Source of the DNA: Gammaproteobacteria bacterium
Lineage (GTDB): Bacteria > Pseudomonadota > Gammaproteobacteria > Pseudomonadales > Pseudohongiellaceae
Length of the DNA stretch: 64,000 bases
Assembly: GCA_041395725.1 (NCBI GenBank)
Contig: JAWKZW010000001.1
Span: 2,356,001-2,420,000, forward strand
Direction of reading: 5' to 3'
Position 1 is the first letter of the stretch, and each line of letters opens with the position of its first letter. Positions 8,106 through 15,565 of the stretch are shown piece by piece. The notes under the pieces were generated by a model, which searched no databases, was not told the origin of the DNA, and was given only the letters and a program-made list of their open reading frames with translations. Both the position numbers and the translations under genes were made by a program.

Positions 8106-9047
8106 TCAAAAACCCTGAGTAGTCAAAAACAGTAAAATCAGGCTGATTGTTATCAGGCTCAGTAAGGCTGACAGCAATGTCCCCGCAGCCACTGGTGCCA
8201 GACCGCATTGATAACGGGTGCCGAAAGCGTAGGCGTTGATTCCCACCGGCATCGCCGAAGCCAGCAGTCCCGCCGCTGCCCACAGTGGCGGAATAGCGAA
8301 CCACAGAAACAGCAGCAGGCCGCACAGCAGTGGCATGATCAACAGTTTCATTATTGACATGACCAGGGCAGGCCGCCACTGGTCCCTGACCCGGTACTGA
8401 GTCAGGGAGGCGCCCAGCACAAACAGCGCCGTGGGCACCGCCGCAGACGAAAATAAGCGAAACGTGGTACGTACCGTATCCGGCAGGGGAATCGAAAGCT
8501 GGTTAACCAGCAGGCCGGCGATCAAGCCCAGGGTAATGGGGTTGCGGAAAAGCTGGCGTATCAGCAGTGCCAGGGAATCTATGGCGTTGCTCAACGAGAG
8601 GTTCTGCCGCTCCGCGAAAAATGTGCCCACTGCAAACAGAACCAGGTTCTGAATAGAAATAATCAGGAACAGCGGTGTCAGTGCTTCCTCGCCCAGCGCC
8701 TGCAGTACCAGGGGTATACCGATGACCGTAGAGTTGGGATAGGTGGCACCCATGGCGAAGACGCTCTGCTCCCTGGCGTTATAGCCGAACAGGCTCTTTG
8801 CCAGCAACAGGGCGGTAAGATAGGTCACCAGAACGGCGCCGTAATATCCCAGCAGGAGATCCAGGCTGGCGCCAAGGTCGATTTCCGCTTCGGCTGTATT
8901 GATGAATAACAGCGAGGGAATCAGCAGGCTGAACGAGAAACGGGACAGCGAATTGATTCCGTGGGCATCGAATATCGCCAGGCGCGCCGAAACGTGGCCA
9001 ACCAGTGCAATGGCTATGATTGGCAATAATATTTCGAACAGAGTCAT
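8106..9047 (-). CDS. AEC-family permease (auxin efflux carrier type)
   Basis: A 313-residue membrane protein with about ten hydrophobic segments arranged as two halves of five. The N-terminus 'LFEILLPIIAIALVGHVSARL', 'LIPSLLFINTA', 'ATYPNSTVIGIPLVLQALGEEA' and the C-terminal half starting 'RNPITLGLIAGLLVN' are typical of AEC transporters. Family members move organic anions such as malate or malonate, among others. The substrate here cannot be told. It is monocistronic, with a MITE-like repeat directly upstream of it (9077-9216). Confidence 0.8.
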   Translation of the reverse strand: MTLFEILLPIIAIALVGHVSARLAIFDAHGINSLSRFSFSLLIPSLLFINTAEAEIDLGASLDLLLGYYGAVLVTYLTALLLAKSLFGYNAREQSVFAMGATYPNSTVIGIPLVLQALGEEALTPLFLIISIQNLVLFAVGTFFAERQNLSLSNAIDSLALLIRQLFRNPITLGLIAGLLVNQLSIPLPDTVRTTFRLFSSAAVPTALFVLGASLTQYRVRDQWRPALVMSIMKLLIMPLLCGLLLFLWFAIPPLWAAAGLLASAMPVGINAYAFGTRYQCGLAPVAAGTLLSALLSLITISLILLFLTTQGF

Positions 9048-9076
9048 CCCGGCACATCGCTGTCGTTTTCAGATAG

Positions 9077-9216
9077 CAGGCTGTTGAAAAACGCTATGAG
9101 CGCAGCCAGGACGAGGCAAAAACTGGCGAAAAAGCGCAGTTTACCAGGTGTAAGTGAGCATTTTGAGCCAGCTATTAATGAAGTATTGGCAAGCGCAATA
9201 GTTTTTCAACAGCCTG
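9077..9216. repeat. Family-B MITE-like element with perfect 16-bp terminal inverted repeats
   Basis: CAGGCTGTTGAAAAAC (9077-9092) is matched perfectly in inverted orientation by GTTTTTCAACAGCCTG (9201-9216). The 140-bp element has no coding capacity. A diverged second copy lies at 21680-21811, and both share GTGAGCATTTTGAGCCA or a close variant internally. Confidence 0.85.
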
Positions 9217-9269
9217 ATAGGCCAAGATTAACCTCAAAGCACCCTGATTAGCGAATTTTCAGCCGGCTC

Positions 9270-10433
9270 TCAGAGGGATCGGGACTGATCGCCAAACATT
9301 CGCTTGCGGTAGTCGGAAGGAGTCTCTCCCGTGTTTTCGCGGAACGCGTTGTTGAAGGTTGTGGCGGACTGATAGCCTACGGTGAGGGCGACTTTCTGTA
9401 TCGGCACGTTGCGCAGTTTGGGGTCCGCCAATAGCTCGCAGGCGTCTTCAATGCGGTACTTGTGTAACATAGCATTGAAATTCCGGTACCCCATTGTGAG
9501 ATTGATGAACTGTCGTAGCCTGTATTCGGGCAGGTTCAGCTGGCTGGCCAGACCGGAAATCGTCAACCCCGTTTCCCGGAACAGCCTGGGCTTGCGGAAC
9601 AGGTCATCAAAGGTGTCGAGGTTTAACTCCGGAGGCTCGGAGTTCTCGTTCTGATCAGCAGAAAGAGGGACTCCCTGCAGCATCCTGCCGAGGGCCAGCT
9701 GATCGAGTCTTACTAACACAATCACAATGCCGGTCAGCATCAGCGCGATGGCGGTGGTGGTGAGCAGGCGTGCCTGGGTAAGGTCAATCACGGTATTTGC
9801 CACCAGGACATTTTCGACCACCAGTACAAAACACAACATCAGCCCTTGCACTGAAATTGCCACCCAGCGCAGCAGGCGACGGTCCTGGACAAGATCATCA
9901 CTCCAGCCTTTCAGTGTCCAGAACAGGGCGAGCCCTACGAAAGCCAGCTGACTGATATCCAGGCCGGTTCGAAACTGAGCAGGAAACTGCAGTTCGAAGC
10001 CGCCTTCGGGCAACAGAATGAAAGCCTCGAAAAAAACCTGTAGTGCAAACAGCGCTAACAGGGGGCGCGGAAAGTGACGCCCTTCCTGGAATACCAGAAA
10101 GCTATAGATCATGAACAGGCCGGGGACAGCCTGTACCGCCGGATGTACCAGCAGCCGCCATGGCCAGGGCGAGATGTCGACACGAAACAGGGGGTCTACG
10201 TGTGCGCCTCCCATCCCTTCGAAGATATAGAGCACCACAAAGCTCAGGCCCACTGCGAAAACCCGGCCGGAGGGTTGATGGGGGTTTGCCTTCAGGTAAC
10301 CCACTGCCAGTAGAATTGCAGAGAAAATCGCAGTCAGTTGGACGGTATACAGTAATACGGCTTCTAACAACGCGTCATCCTTTACGTGGGGGTTTCCAGG
10401 GCGCCGCGCCAGGCCAGCGTGAGTGGACGGCAT
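9270..10433 (-). CDS. AraC-family regulator with N-terminal membrane domain
   Basis: A 387-residue protein. Residues of about 20-240 form seven or so transmembrane segments ('LLYTVQLTAIFSAILLAVGYL', 'VFAVGLSFVVLYIFE' and others). The C-terminal 100 residues are an AraC-type double helix-turn-helix: 'LTISGLASQLNLPEYRLRQFIN', then 'VPIQKVALTVGYQSATTFNNAF' and 'GETPSDYRKR'. Membrane-bound AraC regulators sense envelope or external signals through the membrane part. The target is unknown; neighbouring transporter or secreted-enzyme genes are candidates. The Shine-Dalgarno sequence is weak, so the exact start is uncertain. Confidence 0.78.
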   Translation of the reverse strand: MPSTHAGLARRPGNPHVKDDALLEAVLLYTVQLTAIFSAILLAVGYLKANPHQPSGRVFAVGLSFVVLYIFEGMGGAHVDPLFRVDISPWPWRLLVHPAVQAVPGLFMIYSFLVFQEGRHFPRPLLALFALQVFFEAFILLPEGGFELQFPAQFRTGLDISQLAFVGLALFWTLKGWSDDLVQDRRLLRWVAISVQGLMLCFVLVVENVLVANTVIDLTQARLLTTTAIALMLTGIVIVLVRLDQLALGRMLQGVPLSADQNENSEPPELNLDTFDDLFRKPRLFRETGLTISGLASQLNLPEYRLRQFINLTMGYRNFNAMLHKYRIEDACELLADPKLRNVPIQKVALTVGYQSATTFNNAFRENTGETPSDYRKRMFGDQSRSL

Positions 10434-10766
10434 CCGGAACCGGATTCTGCCACAAGTAAACTAATTGTGGGGATGCAATTTGTAAAAGTTCCTGCGACAG
10501 GCGCAGTTATTTGCTCCTGCATTGCTGCAAGTGTGTCCTGCTTCCGCTGCTGCAAGCCTGTCCGTTTGAGAGCTGATCCGGGGGTTTTTTTGCTGACTAT
10601 TCGACCCGGAGCTGCCACAATTCGCGTGCGCCGTCTCTTTACGTGATATCCAGAATAAGCGAAAACGGCGCCGGAAACGAGGCTATGGAAGCGATGAAGC
10701 GATCCGCGGCCAGAAATATTTGCAGAGCATGCAAAGTATGTGTGAAGGAATCTTGAGGTGGAAAAA
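10434..10766. other. Divergent intergenic region
   Basis: About 330 bp between the AraC-type regulator (-) and the LRR gene (+). A short inverted repeat TTTGCA-N5-TGCAAA (10719-10735) lies 32 bases before the LRR start and could be an operator. No gene was seen. Confidence 0.4.
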
Positions 10767-12059
10767 ATGAATCCCGTCAGGCGCCTCTGTTCAGCAGTTA
10801 CTGTTTTTCTGTTGTTACTTTTTTCTGTTTATTCCGGCATCTTACATGCCCAGCCCCGGTTCACCCTTGCACCCACCAATCATTGCCGTGACTTTCCAGC
10901 CAATGCCCAGGTCACCTTCGCCGACCCGGATCTGGAGGAGGTGGTCAGGGCCGCACTGGATCTGGATGCTCAGCAGCCACTCACCTGTGGTCGGGCGGCA
11001 CAGTTGCAGGAGTTGATTGTCGGCAGCAGCATTGAGCGGGTGGTTTACGGGGGTACGTTGCGGCCGCAGCCGGAGAAGCCATTCGAAAGCCTGGACGGAA
11101 TCCAGAACCTGATCGGGTTGACCACACTGCACCTGATCAACCGGTTGATCACCGACCTCACCCCGGTGGGAGAATTGCGCAATCTGCGTAATCTTAACCT
11201 GCATACCAACTGGTTCAGCGATTTGGAGCCGTTAAGTGAGCTGACCGCACTGGAAGAGTTGATCGTCAGCGAGAACCCGATCTCCGACATCAGCCCCCTG
11301 GCGGGCCTGACCAGCCTGCGCCGGTTGCAGGTACATGGCCTGTATCCTTATCAGTTGCAACACTACCTGAATTTCAACGACGGTCGCGATCCCGACGTGG
11401 TGTTCAATGGCATCACAGACATCAGCGCCCTGGCCGGGCTCAAGGAAATGCGCCTGTTGCGTATTCATCTCAATGCCATCAGCGACCTCAGCCCACTGGC
11501 CGGGCTCAGCAAACTCACCCATCTGCGTATCTATGACAACCAGATCGAGGATCTCAGCCCGCTTACCGGCCTCAATGAGCTGGTGTTACTGTGGGCACAC
11601 AACAACAGTATCCGGGATATAGGCGCCCTCCGCACCTTGACAGCCCTGCAGCAGCTGAGCCTGAATGACAACACCATTACAGACATTGGTCCGCTGCGGC
11701 CTCTGATAAATCTGGAATACCTGTTCCTCAGCAACAACGCCATCGCCGACATAGCGCCGTTGAGACGGCTGCACGCCCTGCAGGTATTACGCCTGGAGAA
11801 CAATAGAATCGAAGATATCAGTGCCCTGGCAGGAATGATAAACCTCAGGGAGTTGAGCCTGGCCCGCAACTGGTCACTGTACGATGTGGGGCCTTTACTG
11901 CTGAATGCAGGTATCGGTCAGGGCGATGAGCTGGATTTGCGTTACACTTATGTGCGCTGCGCTGATATGGATGCGTTCGCCGCCAGAGGGGTGAACCTGC
12001 TCAGGTCCACCGTGGTAAACGGCTCAGCCTGTAACGGCAGGCGCCTGGAAGACCCCTGA
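10767..12059 (+). CDS. Secreted leucine-rich-repeat protein (internalin-type repeats)
   Basis: A 430-residue protein. The ATG at 10767 is chosen over the GTG at 10758 because GAGGTGG sits at ideal distance from the ATG. A signal peptide (residues 1-28, 'VYSGILHAQ') is followed by about ten 22-residue LRR units of the form 'LxxLxxLxLxxNxIxDIxPL', for example 'LTHLRIYDNQIEDLSPLTG'. A C-terminal cap has one cysteine ('YVRCADMDAF') and another close to the end. LRR domains bind proteins or glycans. No anchor or sorting motif was seen, so it is probably periplasmic or released. Its ligand is unknown. Confidence 0.8.
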   Translation: MNPVRRLCSAVTVFLLLLFSVYSGILHAQPRFTLAPTNHCRDFPANAQVTFADPDLEEVVRAALDLDAQQPLTCGRAAQLQELIVGSSIERVVYGGTLRPQPEKPFESLDGIQNLIGLTTLHLINRLITDLTPVGELRNLRNLNLHTNWFSDLEPLSELTALEELIVSENPISDISPLAGLTSLRRLQVHGLYPYQLQHYLNFNDGRDPDVVFNGITDISALAGLKEMRLLRIHLNAISDLSPLAGLSKLTHLRIYDNQIEDLSPLTGLNELVLLWAHNNSIRDIGALRTLTALQQLSLNDNTITDIGPLRPLINLEYLFLSNNAIADIAPLRRLHALQVLRLENNRIEDISALAGMINLRELSLARNWSLYDVGPLLLNAGIGQGDELDLRYTYVRCADMDAFAARGVNLLRSTVVNGSACNGRRLEDP

Positions 12060-12165
12060 GCAACTGCCTGACCGGTGCCACTGCGTCTTTTCGCGCCTGG
12101 TACACCCGGTAAGGGAGTGAGTTTTCCCCGCGCAGGACACGTCGCGGTGGCGCTCGACAGACGTC

Positions 12166-12230
12166 CGCAGAGCATTGTGGTAAGTAAGTTGTAGTCATTA
12201 ATCAGAGGTTCCTTGGTCAGAGGCTCCTTA
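12166..12230. repeat. Family-A element, asymmetric copy (copy 6)
   Basis: CGCAGAGCATTGTGGTAA is followed by two adjacent versions of the terminal arm (ATTAATCAGAGGTTCCTTG, then TCAGAGGCTCCTTA). The second arm ends 23 bases before the ATG at 12253, so the element forms the leader of the downstream gene. Confidence 0.7.
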
Positions 12231-12252
12231 ATAAATGAAAGAGAGGATGGTG

Positions 12253-13176
12253 ATGTCAATGCGAGAATTATTCAGCCGTGCGGCACTTCTGTTAGTACTG
12301 ACTGCGCCCTGCGTTCTGCAGGCGGCGGAAATAACCCTGGTCCGCTACGGCCCGGCCGGCAGTGAGAAGCCCGGCCTCATCGACGGGCAGGGGCGAATCC
12401 GCGATCTGTCCGCACATGTCGCGGATATTACGCCGGACATGCTTTCCGACGCCGCGCTGGATGAGATTGCTCAAATCCCCGTCAATGAACTGCCTCTCGT
12501 GGAGGGTAACCCCAGGCTTGGTGTCCCGCTGACCGGAATCGGTAAAATCATGGCAATCGGCTTCAACTACGTGAATCATGCCGCGGAAATGGAAGTGCAG
12601 CTGCCAACTGAACCGCTGCTGTTCATGAAAGCCAACTCGGCCCTGACTGGCCCCTTCGACAGTGTTATCCAGCCAAGGAACGGCCACAAGCTGGATTACG
12701 AGGCGGAACTGGTGGTTGTCATCGGGCGGCGTGCGCAATACATTTCCGAAGCCGAAGTGTTTGACTACATTGCCGGCTATACCGTTGGCCATGATGTGTC
12801 AGAACGTGCGTTCCAGCGGGAGCGGGGCGGCCAGTTCACCAAGGGCAAGAGCGCCGACACCTTTGCGCCTGTTGGCCCCTATCTGGTGACACGGGATAAC
12901 ATTGACGATGTGCAGAACCTTTCCATCTGGTCAGAGGTGAATGGCGAAATGCGTCAGCAGGGTACCACCGCCGACATGGTTTTTGGCGTCAGGGAAATTG
13001 TCAGCCACCTCAGCCAGTTCATGACCCTCTACCCGGGCGACATTATCTTTACCGGCACACCGGCTGGCGTCGGTGACGGCATGACCCCACCCAGCTATCT
13101 TAAGCCGGGGGATGTGGTGCGTATCGGTGTGGAAAACATCGGTGAGCAGCAGCAGACTATAGTGGCGCCCCGCTGA
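12253..13176 (+). CDS. Exported fumarylacetoacetate-hydrolase (FAH) family protein
   Basis: A 307-residue protein. The C-terminal 230 residues are a full FAH fold: 'GKIMAIGFNYVNHAAEM', 'LLFMKANSALTGP', metal-ligand block 'LDYEAELVVVIG', 'GYTVGHDVSERAFQ', 'KSADTFAPVGP' and 'GDIIFTGTPAGVGDGM'. Members act on 2-oxo acids as hydratases, decarboxylases or C-C hydrolases in aromatic degradation and are normally cytoplasmic. Here a clear signal peptide precedes it (residues 1-24, 'LLLVLTAPCVLQAA'). The ATG at 12253 has GAGAGG six bases upstream, which makes it a better start than 12235 or 12247. The substrate is unknown. Confidence 0.8.
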   Translation: MSMRELFSRAALLLVLTAPCVLQAAEITLVRYGPAGSEKPGLIDGQGRIRDLSAHVADITPDMLSDAALDEIAQIPVNELPLVEGNPRLGVPLTGIGKIMAIGFNYVNHAAEMEVQLPTEPLLFMKANSALTGPFDSVIQPRNGHKLDYEAELVVVIGRRAQYISEAEVFDYIAGYTVGHDVSERAFQRERGGQFTKGKSADTFAPVGPYLVTRDNIDDVQNLSIWSEVNGEMRQQGTTADMVFGVREIVSHLSQFMTLYPGDIIFTGTPAGVGDGMTPPSYLKPGDVVRIGVENIGEQQQTIVAPR

Positions 13177-13186
13177 TTGCCGTGCG

Positions 13187-13324
13187 GGGCCTTCAGACCA
13201 CTGCTGGCTTCTGCACTGCCTTGACAGGCCGGCCCATGCCGATGGCAACGGGCCTTGCCGGCAGGTTCGTCTGCAGGCCAGGGCATTGTGGTAATTAATT
13301 GTGGTAATTAATCAGAGGGTCCCC
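13187..13324. repeat. Family-A element, long form (copy 7)
   Basis: It shares the internal segment GACAGGCC...CATGCCG with the 258-bp copy at 43956, and the GGGGCCTTCAGAC stem with copy 1. Its right end has a direct duplication of TGTGGTAATTAAT before the usual CAGAGG terminus. Confidence 0.75.
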
Positions 13325-13433
13325 AGGAGTGGCCAGGCGGGCAGGGGGCAAGCGCAGGCGCTACTGCCTGCCCCGTGTGTCTGTTACTCGGGTCCCGGCT
13401 GATGCCCGGCCAAGCGGCCAGGCTGGCCACTTT

Positions 13434-13520
13434 CTCCGCTGAGCTCTCTGTTGAGTTCTCTACTGAACTCTCTAACCAACTCTCTGTTGGTCTCTCTACT
13501 GAACTCTCCGCTGATCTCCC
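13434..13520. repeat. Imperfect tandem/inverted CTCTCTGTTGA-type low-complexity repeat
   Basis: A run of 12-15-bp units such as CTCTCTGTTGAGTT, CTCTACTGAACTCTC and CTCTGTTGGTCTC. TTGAGTTC/GAACTC pairs within it allow several alternative hairpins. It is immediately downstream of the minus-strand DUF1080 gene and so lies in its 3' region. Confidence 0.7.
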
Positions 13521-13534
13521 GGCCAGTCTCGCCG

Positions 13535-14134
13535 CTACAGCGGCCGGATCTGAACGCGGCGGAATCGCACCGTGCCCCGTGCCCATTGCAGGGCGATCGG
13601 CCCGCTGGAGAACTGGGAATCTTCGGCTTCCGCTGTGGTGACGCCGTTCAGTACCGCCTTCAGCTGCGCGCCGTTTGCGGTGATCTCGTAGGTGTTCCAC
13701 TTGCCGCCGGCCTTCGGGTAAGGCTCGGATACCGGCGCGATGTGGACGATTCCACCAGTGCCGAAAGTCAGATCTCCGCGCTGGTCGAAGATATTCGCCT
13801 CGTAGCAGTTCCGGTCGGTAATGGTAGTGGGGTCCTGACAGCGCAGGTAGATACCGCTGTTGGCATCGTCGCTGACCCAGAATTCGATGACCAGCTCAAA
13901 GTCATCGTAACTTTCCTTGGTGACCAGGAAGCCTGCTCCGTCGGCACTGGATGTGGCGCCCACAAAGCCGTCGTAGCCGGCCCAGTTCGCAGTACCTACG
14001 CGGTTGAAATTATTCATCCCGGAATCGCCGTCGATCAGCGTGATCCAGCCGGATTCGGCACTGAAGATGGCCGGGCCGCTCAATACAGCGGCCAGCCCTG
14101 CGATAAGCAGAAAACAGCGTGAAGTCTTTTTCAT
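13535..14134 (-). CDS. Exported DUF1080 / 3-keto-glycoside hydrolase-like lectin-fold protein
   Basis: A 199-residue protein. The ATG at 14134 has AGGGGTG just upstream and gives a signal peptide ('CFLLIAGLAAVLSGPAIFSA'). The mature domain reads 'GWITLIDGDSGMNNFNRVG', 'DDFELVIEFWVSDDANSGIYLRCQ', 'YEANIFDQRGD' and 'KWNTYEITANGAQLKAVLNG', the conserved blocks of DUF1080 (concanavalin-like). Some family members are now described as 3-keto-disaccharide hydrolases or hydratases. A role in periplasmic sugar metabolism would fit the neighbouring PQQ enzymes, but that is inference. It is transcribed divergently from the GntR operon. Confidence 0.75.
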   Translation of the reverse strand: MKKTSRCFLLIAGLAAVLSGPAIFSAESGWITLIDGDSGMNNFNRVGTANWAGYDGFVGATSSADGAGFLVTKESYDDFELVIEFWVSDDANSGIYLRCQDPTTITDRNCYEANIFDQRGDLTFGTGGIVHIAPVSEPYPKAGGKWNTYEITANGAQLKAVLNGVTTAEAEDSQFSSGPIALQWARGTVRFRRVQIRPL

Positions 14135-14228
14135 GGTGACACCCCTGGAAATTGCGCAAAACCTGTTGTTGATTCGCCCCATAATAGACATTTGCACCAG
14201 AAAATAATAGGTGCGGCGAAAAACTGAC

Positions 14229-14270
14229 TTGACATAAGTGTTAAGGGTGTCACACTACACATATGACACC
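14229..14270 (+). promoter_or_regulatory. Promoter and probable autoregulatory operator of the GntR-ABC operon
   Basis: A consensus -35 box TTGACA (14229-14234) stands 29 bases before the ATG at 14263, so transcription would begin about at the start codon and the mRNA would be leaderless or nearly so. The -10 hexamer is poor. A perfect inverted repeat GGTGTCA-N11-TGACACC (14246-14252 and 14264-14270) spans the predicted start point. This position suits repression by the GntR protein it encodes. The same GGTGTCA motif overlaps the ribosome-binding site of the divergent DUF1080 gene. Confidence 0.6.
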
Positions 14271-14667
14271 ATTCAGGCTCAACCCACAATCCGGCCAATC
14301 CATCTTCGATCAGGTGGTGTACGCCGCTACCAAGGCCATTCTGGCCGGTACGCTCAAGCCCGGTGATCCCTTCCCGTCGGTACGGGCCATGGCCAAAGAC
14401 CTCAAGATACACCCCAATACCGCGCACAAAGTGGTTCAGCACCTGATCCAGGAGCGCTGGCTGTTTGCCAGTCCCGGGCGTGGGACCACCGTGGCTGAAC
14501 CGCCGGCCGCGCGCCAGGGGGATCGCCACAAGCTGCTGGGTCAGGAAGTGGAGCAGTTGGTTGTGGAGGCCCGCCGGGTAGGGGCCTCCCTGGAGGATGT
14601 GCAGGGTGCTATTGAAAAGCAATGGAAGTCCCTGCAGACCCTCAAGGTGGTTGCTGATGATCATTGA
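14263..14667 (+). CDS. GntR-family repressor, YtrA-like
   Basis: A 134-residue protein: an N-terminal winged helix (residues about 10-78, with 'AILAGTLKPGDPFPSVRAMAKDL', 'IHPNTAHKVVQHL' and 'SPGRGTTV') and a short C-terminal helical tail without an effector domain. This size and architecture are those of the YtrA subfamily, which repress their own ABC-transporter operons, often in response to envelope stress or cell-wall antibiotics. The next gene starts inside its last codons (14657), so the operon is translationally coupled. No Shine-Dalgarno sequence precedes the ATG, in line with a leaderless message. Confidence 0.85.
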   Translation: MTPFRLNPQSGQSIFDQVVYAATKAILAGTLKPGDPFPSVRAMAKDLKIHPNTAHKVVQHLIQERWLFASPGRGTTVAEPPAARQGDRHKLLGQEVEQLVVEARRVGASLEDVQGAIEKQWKSLQTLKVVADDH

Positions 14668-15565
14668 AACAGACCGACTGTGCAAGAGTTACGGGCGGGT
14701 GCAGATCGTGCAGGACCTTAACCTGCAGGTACCGGAGGGAGCCGCCTTCGCCCTGGTCGGCACTAATGGTGCCGGTAAGACAACGACAATGCGCATGCTG
14801 GTTAATATTCTGCAGCCCAGCAGTGGTTCAGCCACGGTTCTTGGGTGTGATACCCGGCACCTCAGGCCGGACGCATTTCAACAGATCGGCTATGTATCTG
14901 AAAACCAGGTGTTGCCGGAGCGCCTGAGTATCGCGCAGTACTTCGATTACCTGCGGGCTCTTTACCCAAACTGGGACCGTGGCCTGGAACGCAGTCTGCG
15001 CGAACGGATGCAATTGCCGCCGTCCCGGCAGCTCAGCAAGCTGTCCCACGGCATGCGTATGAAGACAGTATTGGTCGCGGGGTTGGCCTTCCGTCCGCGC
15101 CTGCTCATTCTCGATGAACCATTGAGCGGTATGGATACCCTGACCCGGGACGAGGTGGTAGATGGTCTGCTGGAACAGGCTGACGAAACCACGATTCTGA
15201 TTTCGTCTCATGAACTGGCGGAGATCGAATACTTCACCAGCCACATTGCGTTCATGGATGATGGCAAGCTGTCGTTCCAGGAATCAATCGAATCCCTGCG
15301 CAACAGGTTCCGGGAAGTGCATGTGACCCTTTCTGCCCGCAAAGACTGGCCGGAAACTCCTCCGTCTGGCTGGCTGGCGCCGGCGATTCAGGGGCATTCA
15401 TTGCAGTTTACAGACACAGGCTACCGGGACCGGGAAACATTGCAGGCCAGATTGAACGCGGAGTTTGGTGCCGTCCAGTTTGAAGAAACGCCTATGAGCC
15501 TGCGCGAGATCAGCAAAGTACTGATCCGGGAAGCCAGGACATTAAAGAGGGAGCGCGCGGTATGA
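14657..15565 (+). CDS. ABC transporter ATP-binding protein
   Basis: A 302-residue ATPase with Walker A 'GTNGAGKTTTMRM', signature 'LSKLSHGMRMK', Walker B 'LLILDEPLSGMD' and switch His in 'ISSHELAEIE'. The signature is degenerate relative to LSGGQ, as in many drug or lantibiotic exporters of the CcmA type. The ATG at 14657 overlaps the GntR gene by 11 bases, and its stop overlaps the permease start (ATGA at 15562-15565). It presumably energises the permease part of the next protein. Confidence 0.9.
   Translation: MIIETDRLCKSYGRVQIVQDLNLQVPEGAAFALVGTNGAGKTTTMRMLVNILQPSSGSATVLGCDTRHLRPDAFQQIGYVSENQVLPERLSIAQYFDYLRALYPNWDRGLERSLRERMQLPPSRQLSKLSHGMRMKTVLVAGLAFRPRLLILDEPLSGMDTLTRDEVVDGLLEQADETTILISSHELAEIEYFTSHIAFMDDGKLSFQESIESLRNRFREVHVTLSARKDWPETPPSGWLAPAIQGHSLQFTDTGYRDRETLQARLNAEFGAVQFEETPMSLREISKVLIREARTLKRERAV

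Noticed and set aside
9077..9216. Insertion sequence
   Set aside because: Terminal inverted repeats are present, but 140 bp is too short for a transposase. It is called as a MITE-like repeat.
13308..13700. Minus-strand frame with repeated ESSVE/ESTES units
   Set aside because: The repeats are produced by the low-complexity DNA tract downstream of the DUF1080 gene. The frame overlaps that gene and has no start signal.
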